Below are positions 32,856 through 40,457 of a stretch of 64,000 nt of DNA, in pieces; the stretch's first letter is position 1, and every line of letters begins with the position of its first letter. Made by a program: the position numbers and the translations under genes. The notes under the pieces were generated by a model. The model searched no databases and was not told where the DNA came from. It saw nothing but the letters and a program-made list of their open reading frames with translations. This DNA comes from Castellaniella sp049671645 (lineage in GTDB: Bacteria > Pseudomonadota > Gammaproteobacteria > Burkholderiales > Burkholderiaceae_B), in assembly GCF_049671645.1 (NCBI RefSeq), contig NZ_JBATVG010000007.1, positions 124,001 through 188,000 of the forward strand, written 5' to 3'.

Positions 32856-34049
32856 TCAGGGCTTGCTGGCCATGCTTTCCTCGATTTCATCGCGGTGCAC
32901 GTCGTGCGTGACGAAGCCCGCGGTGTTGTCCGGCATGGCCAGATAGCGCGGATGCGCCAGCGTGTTGCGGATGTCCTGCAGGCCTGTGGCCCAGTGTTCC
33001 CGCATGGTGGCCGGACCGAACTGGAAATCCCGGAAATGCTGTTCGTAGGGTTTGTCGCGGTAGATCAGGTGGATGATGTTGCTGCGGGCGCCGCTGGCCA
33101 GCTCGGCGGCCTGCAGGCAGGCCGGGTCCTGGTCCCGCAGCGTCTCGGGCACCTGGTCCAGCACTTGGCGCAGCAGCCGCTGCATCTTGCGGTGCGCCCG
33201 CATTTCCTCGGTCATCATCCGCGTCCGGCTGGAATAGCGGATGTCCTGGATGCGGTCGCTGACTTCATTCATGCTGCGCGGCACCGGGCCGCGCGCCGAC
33301 CATAGGTCCACCTGGAAGACCAGGGTATCGCGTTCGGGGCGCTGCTGCAGCACTTTCGTCAGCGGCGTATTGGACACCAGGCCCCCGTCCCAGTAGTACT
33401 CCCCGTCGATCTCGATGGCGGGAAAGGCGGGGGGCAGAGCGCCCGAGGCCATGAAATGTTCCGCCTGCAGGCGGGTCTTGCGATTGTCGAAATAGGTGAA
33501 GTTGCCCGTGCGCACGTTCACCGCCCCGACCGACACATGCAGGCCGCCGTCGTTGATGCGGTCGAAATCGCACAGGGATTCCAGGGTGTCCTTCAGGGGC
33601 CGGGTGTCGTAGTGGCCCACGCAACCCGGGTCCAGGCTGGCGGACAGGGCGGCGGGCGGGAAGCGCGGGTGGAAGAAACCCTTTTGCCCCACCATCAGGG
33701 CGCTGCCGGCATGCAGGGCCCCCAGGAATTGACGGGCCAGGTCGTTCACCTGGAACAGGCTTTGCTCCATCAGCGCGTTGGCCCCCGGGCCGACGTAGGG
33801 CTGGCAGATGGTGTCCCAGAATTCCTGCAGGCGTTCGACGCGCTTCTCGAGGGGATTGCCGGCAATGATGGCGACGTTCAGCGCACCGATGGAAATGCCC
33901 GCCAGATCGGTCAGCCGGATGTCGGCCTCGTTCAGGCCTTCATAGACCCCGGCCTGGTAGGCCCCCAGGGCGCCGCCGCCTTGCAGCACCAGCGCGCGGA
34001 TGTCGTAGGCCTCGTGGGCTGCGGGGGTGCGGGATTCAGTCTTGGGCAT
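32856..34049 (-). CDS. patatin-like phospholipase with DUF3734 C-terminal domain
   Basis: The 397-residue protein has the patatin fold: oxyanion loop LVLQGGGALGAYQAGVYEGL, nucleophile elbow GISIGALN with Ser53, and the catalytic Asp in YYWDGGLVSNTPL. The C-terminal part (residues ~240-380: SDRIQDIRYSSRTRMMTEEMRAH) is DUF3734. Bacterial members with this layout are linked to lipid turnover and polyhydroxybutyrate metabolism. The start overlaps the end of the upstream LysR gene by 14 bp, so the two are probably co-transcribed. Confidence 0.92.
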   Translation of the reverse strand: MPKTESRTPAAHEAYDIRALVLQGGGALGAYQAGVYEGLNEADIRLTDLAGISIGALNVAIIAGNPLEKRVERLQEFWDTICQPYVGPGANALMEQSLFQVNDLARQFLGALHAGSALMVGQKGFFHPRFPPAALSASLDPGCVGHYDTRPLKDTLESLCDFDRINDGGLHVSVGAVNVRTGNFTYFDNRKTRLQAEHFMASGALPPAFPAIEIDGEYYWDGGLVSNTPLTKVLQQRPERDTLVFQVDLWSARGPVPRSMNEVSDRIQDIRYSSRTRMMTEEMRAHRKMQRLLRQVLDQVPETLRDQDPACLQAAELASGARSNIIHLIYRDKPYEQHFRDFQFGPATMREHWATGLQDIRNTLAHPRYLAMPDNTAGFVTHDVHRDEIEESMASKP

Positions 34050-34935
34050 GGGTATCGACCTCCAGGGAATGCAGGAATGCTTCGATCAGCGTACCGCGAT
34101 AGCGGCTGCGGTGCAGTACCAGCGACAGGCGCCGGTCCAGGTTCAGGAAGGGTGTGCGCAGCACCCTGAGCCGACCGGTGGCGACGGCGTCCAGCGTGGC
34201 CGCATAGGGCAGGCAGGCAATTCCCAGACCGGCGATGACCGCCTGTTTGATGGCTTCGATCTGACCCAGTTCCAGCAGGATGCGGCCGGGCGGCAGGGCG
34301 GTCAGGGCCTGTTCGGTCAGGCTGCGGGTGGCGGATCCGCGTTCACGCAGAATCCAGTGGGCGCCCGCGAAGTCCTGGGCTTTCAAGCGTGGGCGCTGCG
34401 CCAGCGGGTGCGATGGCGCAGCGCAGACGACCAGCGCATCGCTGCGCCAGGTCAGGGTTTCCAGCCGCGCGTGGTGGACCGGGCCTTCGACGCAGGCGAT
34501 GTCGATGGCATGGTCCAGCAGCATGCTGATGACCTCCCGCGTATTGTCCACCGTGAGATGCAGCGCAATCATGGGATGTTGGGCCACGATGGGGCCCAGA
34601 AGTTCCCCCACCAGGTAATTGCCCACCGTGTTGCTGGCGCCGATGCGCAAAGCGCCGCTCAGGGCGTCCCGGGTGCCGGGGTGGCGGCGCTGCATGTCCT
34701 GCAGGCGCTCCAGGATCTCCCGGGCCTGGGGCAGTTGTTCGGCGCCCTGCGCGTTCAGGCGCAGCCGGCCGCGTTCGCGGTCGAACAGGGTGCTGCCCAG
34801 CTGCCGTTCCAGTTCCGCCAGGGCCATGCTGATGGCCGGCTGCGTCAGATGGAGCTGTTCGGCTGCCCGGCGCACGCTGCCGGTAGTGGCGACGGCGTCG
34901 AAAACTTCCAGTTGGCGGATGCTCAGGCCGATCAT
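34036..34935 (-). CDS. LysR-family regulator, YeiE-like
   Basis: The 299-residue protein has the LysR winged helix (IRQLEVFDAVATTGSVRRAAEQLHLTQPAISMALAELERQLGSTLFDRERGRLRL) and the periplasmic-binding-like effector domain. The start at 34935 is used because family members begin at this point. It is divergent from a yeiH-type gene, the same arrangement as yeiE/yeiH in enterobacteria, and a palindrome fit for LysR binding lies between. Sulfite has been proposed as YeiE effector in other species; that is not visible here. Confidence 0.9.
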   Translation of the reverse strand: MIGLSIRQLEVFDAVATTGSVRRAAEQLHLTQPAISMALAELERQLGSTLFDRERGRLRLNAQGAEQLPQAREILERLQDMQRRHPGTRDALSGALRIGASNTVGNYLVGELLGPIVAQHPMIALHLTVDNTREVISMLLDHAIDIACVEGPVHHARLETLTWRSDALVVCAAPSHPLAQRPRLKAQDFAGAHWILRERGSATRSLTEQALTALPPGRILLELGQIEAIKQAVIAGLGIACLPYAATLDAVATGRLRVLRTPFLNLDRRLSLVLHRSRYRGTLIEAFLHSLEVDTHAQD

Positions 34936-35004
34936 GAGGATGAATCCCGGTGTCTGCGGACACCGCACATTGTAGGCGGCGATTGGCTATGACATCAATT
35001 TTTT

Positions 35005-35022
35005 TGATGAGGCAAGTCATCA
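35005..35022. promoter_or_regulatory. LysR-type operator between yeiE-like and yeiH genes
   Basis: Perfect 6-bp arms TGATGA / TCATCA flank GGCAAG. It lies 70 bp from the regulator start and 70 bp from the yeiH-like start, which is central, as expected for LysR divergent control. TAGAAT at 35054-35059 could be a -10 for the yeiH-like gene. Confidence 0.6.
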
Positions 35023-35091
35023 TTACTGAATTTATTGATTGATTGGGTTTCCCTAGAATGCATGCAACCTTTCCCTTTCGCGGATGCATTC

Positions 35092-36159
35092 ATGCTGCCG
35101 ATCTCTGCCGTTCCCCATCCCCTTCCCTCCGCCAAACGAGCGGCCGCCGCAGTCCCCGCGGACGGACGGCCGCGCGCGCCGTCGCGCTGGTATGGCATCG
35201 CCCTGGCGGGTGGGCTGGCCGTGGTGGCCTGGCAGCTGGGGCGCTGGTTTCCCTTGATCGGCGGGCCGGTCATGGGGATTCTGCTGGGCATGCTGTGGCG
35301 TAATACTGTGGGGGTGTCTCCGGTCTTCGTGCCCGGCATCGGCTACAGCAGCCGCCAGGTGCTGAAGTGGTCGATCATCGGCCTGGGTTTCGGCCTCAGT
35401 CTGGGGCAGGTCGTGCAGACCGGGGCCTCGTCCCTGGCGGTGACGCTGGTGACGCTGACCACGGCTTTCGTCGCGGCCTGGCTGCTGGGGCGCTGGTTGG
35501 GGCTGACCGGCCATCTGCGCACCCTGATCGGGGTCGGGACCGCCATCTGCGGGGGGTCCGCCATTGCGGCCGTGGCCCCCATCATCAAGCCGGATGACCA
35601 CGATACCGCCTTGGCGATTTCCACCATCTTCCTGTTCAACGTCGTGGCGGTGCTGGTGTTCCCGCCCCTGGGCCACTGGATGGGCTTGAGCGATGCGGGC
35701 TTTGGCTTGTGGGCGGGCACCGCCATCAACGACACGTCATCCGTGGTCGCGGCCGGCTACAGCTACAGCACGGCGGCGGGCGACATCGCCACCATCGTCA
35801 AGCTGACCCGGGCGACCCTGATCATCCCGATCTGCATCGGCCTGGCCTTGTGGACGGCGTGGCGCGCGCGTCAGGCGGAAACCCGTGTGTCCCTGGCGCA
35901 GATCTTCCCCTGGTTCATTCTGTGGTTCCTGGCGGCCTCGGGCATCCGGTCCCTGGGGCTGATCCCCGAGTCCCTGCTGTCCTTCCTGCACCTGGGATCG
36001 CAGTTCCTGATCATCATGGCCCTGACGGCCATCGGGCTGTCGTCCGACCTGCGCCGCATGGCGGTGGCGGGCGCGCGGCCGCTGCTGCTGGGCCTGGGGG
36101 TCTGGATGGCGGTGTCGCTCAGCAGCCTGGCCGTGCAGTGGGGCATGAGCAGCCTCTGA
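35092..36159 (+). CDS. yeiH: YeiH family putative sulfate/sulfite exporter
   Basis: The 355-residue protein has about ten helices with the YeiH marks: IGGPVMGILLGMLWRN, LKWSIIGLGFGLSLGQV, LIGVGTAICGGSAIAAVAPIIK and WAGTAINDTSSVVAAGYSYS. YeiH proteins are predicted anion exporters, maybe for sulfite. The N-terminus is uncertain: ATG 35092 or 35062 are possible and neither has a strong ribosome site. A hairpin (CGGCCGCC / GGCGGCCG, 36169-36189) just after the stop may end transcription. Confidence 0.88.
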   Translation: MLPISAVPHPLPSAKRAAAAVPADGRPRAPSRWYGIALAGGLAVVAWQLGRWFPLIGGPVMGILLGMLWRNTVGVSPVFVPGIGYSSRQVLKWSIIGLGFGLSLGQVVQTGASSLAVTLVTLTTAFVAAWLLGRWLGLTGHLRTLIGVGTAICGGSAIAAVAPIIKPDDHDTALAISTIFLFNVVAVLVFPPLGHWMGLSDAGFGLWAGTAINDTSSVVAAGYSYSTAAGDIATIVKLTRATLIIPICIGLALWTAWRARQAETRVSLAQIFPWFILWFLAASGIRSLGLIPESLLSFLHLGSQFLIIMALTAIGLSSDLRRMAVAGARPLLLGLGVWMAVSLSSLAVQWGMSSL

Positions 36160-36168
36160 GGCAGGCCC

Positions 36169-36189
36169 CGGCCGCCGTTGCGGCGGCCG
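36169..36189 (+). terminator. possible terminator hairpin after yeiH
   Basis: Eight-bp arms CGGCCGCC and GGCGGCCG enclose a GTTGC loop. No T-run follows, so intrinsic termination is doubtful, but the hairpin lies between convergent genes. Confidence 0.4.
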
Positions 36190-36227
36190 ACGCGCCGAGG
36201 TGAAATCCGGGGGCTGTCCCGGTCAGC

Positions 36228-36614
36228 CTACAGCATCGAAAACCAGGATCCCGAATCCTTCGTGATGGCCACGCCCACGATGTAGGCAAAGATGGCGACG
36301 GCGATCAGTGCCGCCGTCACGCGCCCCCGGGTGGTGCGTCCGCGTTTGATGGCGATGGTGCCTACCCCGATGTAGGCGATCAACAGCACGATCTTGGTCA
36401 GGATCCAGGGCTGGTTGGGGCCGATCATCGCTGCCAGGATCACCCCGCAGACCAGCAGCACGGTATCGACCACGTGCGGCAGGATGCGCACCAGCCGGCG
36501 CTGCAGCAGGGCGGAACCCGTGACCGACCAGTAGGCGCGGATCACGAACAGGATGATGCTCAGGCCCACGGCCGTCATGTGCAGATGCTTGATGGGGAAA
36601 TAGTAGTCGGTCAT
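36228..36614 (-). CDS. SirB2 family membrane protein
   Basis: The 128-residue protein has four helices. Family marks are the N-terminal YYFPIKHLHMTAVGLSIILFVIRAYW and the RILPHVVDTVLLVCGVILA helix with conserved His residues, suggesting metal or heme binding. SirB2 is described as an invasion-gene regulator in Salmonella but its biochemical role is unknown. It stands alone. Confidence 0.9.
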   Translation of the reverse strand: MTDYYFPIKHLHMTAVGLSIILFVIRAYWSVTGSALLQRRLVRILPHVVDTVLLVCGVILAAMIGPNQPWILTKIVLLIAYIGVGTIAIKRGRTTRGRVTAALIAVAIFAYIVGVAITKDSGSWFSML

Positions 36615-36790
36615 GTGCGTGGGGGATGAATCGGTTGGCGGAAACGGGCGGCGGCTTCGCGCCCGGGCGGGTCTGGCGGCCCCAGTGTAGTCGAGCCGCC
36701 GCGTCCGCGGGCTGCGGACGGCCCACGGACTTGATGCGCCTCATGTTTTTGGCGAAGCGCCAGGCGCAGCGGGCGCGGCCGCAGGCCGGA

Positions 36791-38578
36791 TCAGATGGGC
36801 TTGAGTTCCCAGCCGCCGCCTTCGCCTTCCAGGACCAGTTCGGCCCCATGATGGCGGCGCAGGGTGCTGCGGTGGCCCACGCTGATGATCCGGGTGCCGG
36901 GCAGCTGTTCGCGCAGCAGTCGGTACATGGCGTCTTCCAGGCCCTCGTCCATGGCGGACGTGGCCTCGTCCAGGAAGGCGGCGTCCGGCCGGGCGATCAA
37001 CAGGCGGCCAAAGGCCAGGCGTTGCTGTTCGCCCAGCGACAGGATGCGGGTCCAGTCGTCCTCGACGTCCAGGCGGTCGCGCAGATGGCCCAGTTGCACC
37101 AGGTCGAGAATGGCCTCGTCCTGGCCGGCGGGCACCTGGTCGACCGGCTGCGGGTAGTGCAGGGCCTGGCGCAGGGTGCCCAGCGGCAGATAGGGCTTTT
37201 GCGCCAGGAACAGCGACGTCGTTTCCGGGCGGATGATTTCGCCGGACCCGTACGGCCAGATGCCGGCGATCGTGCGCAGCAGCGTGGTCTTGCCCGATCC
37301 CGACGGCCCGCGCACCAGCACGGGATGGACCGGGTCCACTTCCAGGCTCAGATCCTTTAGCAGCGCGTGCCCGTCGGGGCGGCACACCGTCAGGCCCTGC
37401 AGGGCCAGGCGGTTGCCGTCCTGGCGGGTATCGGGCAGCACCATCTGGCGGGCGGCGTCGATGGTGGCGTCAAAACCGGTCAGACGGTCCAGCGTGGCGC
37501 GGTAGGTGGCGAAACTGTCGTACACGTTGCGAAAGAATGACAGATTGGTCTGCAGCTGGCCGAAGGCCTGGGCGGTCTGGATCAGGTCGCCCAGGCTGAT
37601 CTGCTTGGAAAAAAAGCGTGTCGCCTGGATGATGAAGGGAAAGACGACGGCCGTCTGGGTGACTACGAAATTGAAGCCCAGGAATTTCAGCGACCGGTAG
37701 ATGATGTCCCAGGCATTGCCGATCACTTCGGCGAACCAGTGGCGCAAAGTGCGGCCTTCCACGCGTTCGCCCCGATAGAAGGCGATGCTTTCGGCGTATT
37801 CGCGGACCCGCACCAGGGCGTAACGGTAGTCCGCGTTCAGTTTTTCGTTCAGGAAGTTCAGGCGGATCAGCGGTTTGCCGATCCAGATGGCCAGGATGGT
37901 GGCCAGAAAGACGTAGATGAAGACCAGGAACACCATGGCGCGGGGGATTTCGTAGCCCAGCACGGTCATGGGGCCGGACAGGTGCCACAGGATCAGGGTG
38001 AAGGCGATGGTGGACACCACGGCGTTGATCAGCCCGACGGCCAGTGTCATGGAGGTGCTGGCGAAGCTGGTGATGTCCTGCTGGATCCGCTGGTCCGGGT
38101 TATCGGCCAGATGGCTGAGCGATTGGGACCGGTAGTAGGCCTGCTGTTCCATCCAGCGGCTGAGCAGGCGTTCGTTCAGCCATTCGCGCCAGTGCACGAC
38201 AAAAGCCTGCTGCACGTAGAAGTCGAACAGGGAGCGCACCACGTGGACCGCCGCCAGCAGCGCGAACAGCAGCATGGCGGCCCAGAAGCCCGGCGCGTTC
38301 AGGGCCTGCAGGGCGCTGTACATGGTGTTGTACCAGTTGGAAAACAGCACATCCAGGCGCACGGCCCCCAGCGTCAGCAGCAGGATCAGGGCCACGCCCG
38401 CCAGAGGCCGCCAGTTGCGGCGCGGGGAAAAGAAGTCCGCGCTCAGCCGCCAGAACTGATCCCCCCAGCGGGTGAAGCGCCGCATCCCCCAGAGGGCGGC
38501 GGCCCCGGCCAGCACCGTCAGCAGGTAGGCCTTGGCCAGCCACAGGCCGCTTTCGATCAGGATGTCTTGCCATGCCAT
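36791..38578 (-). CDS. SbmA/BacA-like ABC transporter with fused ATPase (YddA type)
   Basis: The 595-residue protein joins an ABC_membrane_2 domain (residues ~10-330; RRNWRPLAG, VRLDVLFSNWYNTMYSALQALN, NPDQRIQQDI) to an ATP-binding domain (~385-595) with Walker A GPSGSGKTTLLRTIAG, signature LSLGEQQRLAFGRLL and Walker B AAFLDEATSAMD. YddA-like full transporters resemble peptide/vitamin B12 carriers of the SbmA and Rv1819c group. The N-terminus has two start options 2 codons apart. It is monocistronic and follows norR in the same direction after 111 bp. Confidence 0.92.
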   Translation of the reverse strand: MAWQDILIESGLWLAKAYLLTVLAGAAALWGMRRFTRWGDQFWRLSADFFSPRRNWRPLAGVALILLLTLGAVRLDVLFSNWYNTMYSALQALNAPGFWAAMLLFALLAAVHVVRSLFDFYVQQAFVVHWREWLNERLLSRWMEQQAYYRSQSLSHLADNPDQRIQQDITSFASTSMTLAVGLINAVVSTIAFTLILWHLSGPMTVLGYEIPRAMVFLVFIYVFLATILAIWIGKPLIRLNFLNEKLNADYRYALVRVREYAESIAFYRGERVEGRTLRHWFAEVIGNAWDIIYRSLKFLGFNFVVTQTAVVFPFIIQATRFFSKQISLGDLIQTAQAFGQLQTNLSFFRNVYDSFATYRATLDRLTGFDATIDAARQMVLPDTRQDGNRLALQGLTVCRPDGHALLKDLSLEVDPVHPVLVRGPSGSGKTTLLRTIAGIWPYGSGEIIRPETTSLFLAQKPYLPLGTLRQALHYPQPVDQVPAGQDEAILDLVQLGHLRDRLDVEDDWTRILSLGEQQRLAFGRLLIARPDAAFLDEATSAMDEGLEDAMYRLLREQLPGTRIISVGHRSTLRRHHGAELVLEGEGGGWELKPI

Positions 38579-38689
38579 GAATGTCGTGTCCTATCAAAGG
38601 GTCGATCCGCGCTCTGTGCGCGAATGCCGCCCGGCGGTGCGGTGTGGAAGGCATTTTAGGTTGGATGGCGGAAGATCGAAAAGGTTTCT

Positions 38690-40264
38690 TTACCGGGGGC
38701 GCTGCTTCAGGCCCAGCCGCTTGGCGAGCTTGTGCAGGTTGCTGGCGTCCAGCCCCAGCGCCTTGGCCGCCTGGGCCCAGTTTTCGTCCGCGGCGGCCAG
38801 GGCCTGGCGGATGGCCAGGCGCTGGCAGTCGTCCACGGTGGTCCGCAGCGGCGGGATGTCGTTCAGGGCGGGGATGTCCGGCGTCGCGCCGGCTGGGGCC
38901 TGAAGCGGGGCGCTGGCGGCCGCTGTCGGGAGAGTGTCGGCGGCCGGAGGGATGTCCAGATCCAGCAGTTCGGCTTCGATGGTCAGCACCTGGTCGCGCG
39001 AGGCTCCCCGGCTGAGCGTTTTCAGCGCGGCCCGGCTGATGACGTGTTCCAGTTCGCGCACGTTGCCCGGCCAGGGATATTGCCGCAGCGCCTGTTCGGC
39101 CTCGTAGGACAGGCGCACGCCGCGCAGCCCCAGGCGGGCGCGGTTGAATTCCAGGAAGTGGCCGGCCAGGATCAGGACGTCGCGGTCGCGTTCGCGCAGC
39201 GGCGGGATCGGGATGGGGTAGACCGATAATCGGTGGTACAGGTCGGCGCGAAACAGGCCGGCCTGGGTGTTGGCTTTCAGGTCGCGGTTGGTGGCGGCGA
39301 TGATGCGCACGTCGGTCTTGATGGTCTGGTCCGTGCCCAGGCGCTGGATTTCGCCGTTCTGCAGCACCCGCAGCAGCTTGGCCTGCAGCCCAAGCGGCAG
39401 CTCCCCGACCTCGTCCAGGAACAGCGTGCCCCCCTGGGCTGCCTCGAAGCGCCCGGGCCGATCGGCCGTCGCGCCTGAAAACGCGCCTTTGACGTGGCCG
39501 AACAGTTCGCTTTCCGCCAGGGATTCGGGCAGGGCGGCGCAGTTCACCTGGATCATGGCCTGGCGGCTGCGGCGCGAGTGGCGGTGCAGCCGGCGGGCGA
39601 ACAGTTCCTTGCCGACCCCGGTTTCCCCCAGCAGCAGAATGGGCAGGTCGGAATCCGCGACCAGGTCCAATTCGTGCAGCAGGGCCTGGATGGCTTCGCT
39701 GCGGCCCAGGATCTCGGTGGTTTCGCCGATGCGTTCGATCCCCTGTTGGGAGGTGCCCAGCAGGCGCAGGCGCCGATTGTCCCGCTCCAGGCCGGTGACG
39801 CGCACGGCGGCCTGCAGCATCAGGCCCAGTTGCTGCAGCCGGGCGCGCGCGGCTTCGTCGAAGGTGCCGGTGGTCAAGGCATCCAGGGTCATGATGCCCC
39901 AGGGGCTGTCCTGGTGGTAGATCGGCATGCCCAGGCAGTCATGGACGGGCAGCGGGGAGCCTTTGCGGTCGTCCAGCAGGCCGTCATAGGGATCGGGCAG
40001 CACGCTGCCGGGATCGAACCACGTGGGTTCGCGGCGCGACAGGATGGCGGCGAATCGGGGGTGCTGGCCCACCACGAAACGCCGTCCCAGCGCTTCGTGC
40101 GCCAGGCCGGAGGCGGCGACCAGGTGCAGGGTGTCGTGACCGTCCAGCATCAGCAGCCCGACGGCGTCGCAGGCGAATGCCTGCCGGATGGCGGTGGCCG
40201 CCCGTTGCAGCCGCACGCCGTCGGGCAGGTCCGTCGTCAGATCCGTGAGGAGTTGGGTTTCCAT
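38690..40264 (-). CDS. norR: nitric-oxide-responsive sigma-54 activator NorR
   Basis: The 524-residue protein has three parts. A GAF domain (residues ~20-160) senses NO at a non-heme iron; Asp98/Asp99 and Cys110 stand where iron ligands are expected. An AAA+ domain (~185-415) carries Walker A GETGVGKE (213-220) and the sigma-54-contacting loop, here GAFSGA rather than GAFTGA (260-265). A Fis-type HTH closes the protein (LAIRQALAAADENWAQAAKALGLDASNLHKLAKRLG). It is divergent from norB, whose promoter has three NorR sites and a sigma-54 box. GAFSGA is a known tolerated variant in some activators. Confidence 0.95.
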   Translation of the reverse strand: METQLLTDLTTDLPDGVRLQRAATAIRQAFACDAVGLLMLDGHDTLHLVAASGLAHEALGRRFVVGQHPRFAAILSRREPTWFDPGSVLPDPYDGLLDDRKGSPLPVHDCLGMPIYHQDSPWGIMTLDALTTGTFDEAARARLQQLGLMLQAAVRVTGLERDNRRLRLLGTSQQGIERIGETTEILGRSEAIQALLHELDLVADSDLPILLLGETGVGKELFARRLHRHSRRSRQAMIQVNCAALPESLAESELFGHVKGAFSGATADRPGRFEAAQGGTLFLDEVGELPLGLQAKLLRVLQNGEIQRLGTDQTIKTDVRIIAATNRDLKANTQAGLFRADLYHRLSVYPIPIPPLRERDRDVLILAGHFLEFNRARLGLRGVRLSYEAEQALRQYPWPGNVRELEHVISRAALKTLSRGASRDQVLTIEAELLDLDIPPAADTLPTAAASAPLQAPAGATPDIPALNDIPPLRTTVDDCQRLAIRQALAAADENWAQAAKALGLDASNLHKLAKRLGLKQRPR

Positions 40265-40268
40265 GGCG

Positions 40269-40323
40269 GTAATTTAAACCACGGAATGGTGATTTTCACC
40301 CGATTCGGGGCGGTGAAAACTAC
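40269..40323. promoter_or_regulatory. three NorR binding sites (GT-N7-AC)
   Basis: Three copies of the NorR core GT-N7-AC lie at 40269-40279, 40289-40299 and 40313-40323, 20 and 24 bp apart, some 45-100 bp upstream of the sigma-54 box. E. coli NorR also uses three such sites as an enhancer for hexamer assembly. Confidence 0.85.
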
Positions 40324-40363
40324 CCGGTTTGATCTATATCAGTACTTTCCCTAGGTTTCAGAG

Positions 40364-40380
40364 TTGGCATGATCTTTGCT
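40364..40380 (+). promoter_or_regulatory. sigma-54 promoter of norB
   Basis: TGGCATGATCTTTGC has the GG at -24 and the GC at -12 with the exact consensus spacing (TGGCAC-N6-TTGC type). The norB ATG is 78 bp downstream of the -12 element. Confidence 0.85.
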
Positions 40381-40457
40381 TGATGATTCATGAAGTGAAA
40401 AAGGGAGCGCCTTGCGGCGCGGTTCAGCAATCCTCACAGCTGCAGAAGGAGCGCAGG

